A model generated the notes under the pieces. That model was not told where the DNA came from and made no database searches. It saw only the letters and a list, made by a program, of their open reading frames with translations. DNA of 64,000 nucleotides from Pseudochryseolinea flava (GTDB taxonomy: Bacteria; Bacteroidota; Bacteroidia; Cytophagales; Cyclobacteriaceae). The stretch is from assembly GCF_003286915.1 (NCBI RefSeq), contig NZ_QMFY01000012.1:124001-188000 (forward strand). Reading direction: 5' to 3'. Every line of letters begins with the position of its first letter. The stretch's first letter is position 1. A program made the position numbers and the translations under genes. Shown here piece by piece: positions 62,941 to 64,000 of the stretch.

Positions 62941-63876
62941 TTAGCTAAGAACAGGAAGTGCGGCTTCAATTTCTTTGCGATGTTCTTCGTATTGCGCAGG
63001 AAGTTTTAGCGATGTACCGAGTGTATCAACACTTTCGTCAACGTCGAAGCCGGGATTGTCTGTCGCAATTTCAAACAGCACACCACCAGGTTCTCTGAAG
63101 TAGAGTGAGAAGAAATAGTTTCTGTCGATCTTCTCGGTGATGCGTAAGCCGTGGTCCAATACACGTTTACGGAACGCCATGAGTGTCGCTTCATCTTTAA
63201 CCCTGAACGCAATGTGGTGAATTGTTCCGGCGGCATTCACAGAAGGAGATCCTTGAGGTAACTCAACGATGTCGACCACGGCGGCAGTGTCGATGGCATC
63301 CGTTCTGTAACGTGTTCTGTTGCCTTCTTTACCGATGAGTTTGTAGTCGAAAACGTTCGTCAACACTTTGCCAGTATCGGCGCCATCACGTAGTGTAAGC
63401 GTAATACTGTGGAATCCTTTTGTTGCCACGGCTTCGGTCACTTCGTTGGTAGTCCAAGGTGCACGACTATCAACTTCATTTGGAATCAATAAGGTGATGG
63501 ATAATCCATCGGGATCTTCAAATGAGATATAATTCTCTCCGAAGCGTTTACCTGCGCTTGTGATCGGGATGTTGAGTTGTGTGAGTCGTGCATTCCAAAA
63601 TTCAAGACTTCCTTCGGGCACGCTGTAGGCGATATCGGTTGCTAATCCTGTACCGGCTTTACCGCGGCGTGTTCCTTCCCAAGGAAAGAAGGTGAGGATA
63701 GATCCTGGTGTTCCAACTTTATCACCGAAGTAGAAGTGATAGGTGCCTGGATCATCAAAGTTTACGGTCTTCTTTACCAAACGAAGTCCAAGTACTTGTG
63801 TATAGAAATCATGATTTTGTTTTGCGTTTCCGGCGATGGCAGTGATGTGGTGTATGCCTGATATCCTGTTATTCAT
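62941..63876 (-). CDS. ring-cleaving dioxygenase (VOC superfamily, MhqO-like)
   Basis: 311 residues, two VOC/glyoxalase modules. The metal ligands are likely His in SGIHHITAIAGN, His in TIHHIAFRVKDE and Glu in GGVLFEIATDNPGF. The starting motif ITAIAGNAKQNHDFYTQVLGLRLVKKTVNFDDP is typical of MhqO/LinE-like extradiol dioxygenases, which cleave hydroquinone-type aromatics. It is first in an operon with an MhqD-like hydrolase. Upstream (63877-64000) nothing else is seen. Confidence 0.92.
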   Translation of the reverse strand: MNNRISGIHHITAIAGNAKQNHDFYTQVLGLRLVKKTVNFDDPGTYHFYFGDKVGTPGSILTFFPWEGTRRGKAGTGLATDIAYSVPEGSLEFWNARLTQLNIPITSAGKRFGENYISFEDPDGLSITLLIPNEVDSRAPWTTNEVTEAVATKGFHSITLTLRDGADTGKVLTNVFDYKLIGKEGNRTRYRTDAIDTAAVVDIVELPQGSPSVNAAGTIHHIAFRVKDEATLMAFRKRVLDHGLRITEKIDRNYFFSLYFREPGGVLFEIATDNPGFDVDESVDTLGTSLKLPAQYEEHRKEIEAALPVLS

Positions 63877-64000
63877 AAACTTAATATTTAAATCTTGTTA
63901 CGATTGATAACGTAAAAGTAGGCCTGTCGATCACGTTAGGGGCTTGAACTAGGTTAAGAAATGGAGACTATGTTCTTGTACTGGATTAACTGAAGAGCTG

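Overview
The window comes from a Bacteroidota chromosome, most likely Cytophagales. This rests on two SusC/SusD pairs, an ECF sigma/FecR pair, two proteins with type IX secretion (T9SS) C-terminal tails, TAnnTTTG-type -7 promoter boxes, and weak Shine-Dalgarno usage. The genus cannot be fixed from sequence reading alone. No rRNA, tRNA or CRISPR array was recognised.

Layout. 0.1-1.9 kb: a YciE/YciF (DUF892) stress protein and a CorA metal transporter, both on the minus strand. 2.1-17.3 kb: a polysaccharide utilization locus. It holds an ECF sigma factor, a FecR anti-sigma, a SusC with STN signalling domain, SusD, a DUF3823 lipoprotein, a DUF4965 'glutaminase-like' enzyme, a GH43 enzyme with six ricin-type repeats and a T9SS tail, and a sialate O-acetylesterase. 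17.3-25.2 kb: a small secreted protein, a cytosolic GAF histidine kinase, a large HEAT/cytochrome c lipoprotein, an M23 peptidase and an alpha/beta hydrolase lipoprotein. 25.3-28.0 kb: a lutABC lactate-oxidation operon with translational coupling and a good promoter. 28.1-39.1 kb: a T9SS nuclease, an unknown lipoprotein, a candidate small RNA or leader with terminator, a DinB-like protein, a palindromic repeat array, an ammonium transporter and secreted or outer-membrane proteins.

39.1-45.5 kb: a second SusC/SusD pair. It is bracketed by arrays of one intergenic repeat family in opposite orientations, and preceded by a GTAGCC(C) motif repeated about every 40-75 bp.

45.5-59.2 kb is the accessory region and the most interesting part. 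A 5'-truncated Rhs/YD-repeat gene carries one C-terminal toxin tip. It is followed by two orphan Rhs C-terminal cassettes that keep about 400-480 bp of near-identical core DNA but have different tips. Each tip is followed directly by its own candidate immunity gene. Three near-identical copies of a 75-residue membrane protein, with a conserved leader, sit between the cassettes. Pieces of a shared hairpin-bearing repeat mark the junctions. IS3 and IS21 remnants, stray lipoprotein genes and a type II toxin-antitoxin pair are interspersed. The architecture looks like a tip-swapping reservoir of polymorphic toxins.

59.2-64 kb: a coiled-coil plus beta-barrel candidate outer-membrane protein, a secreted protein of unknown function, a region of dispersed repeats, and an operon of an MhqD-like hydrolase and an MhqO-like VOC dioxygenase, probably for quinone or aromatic detoxification.
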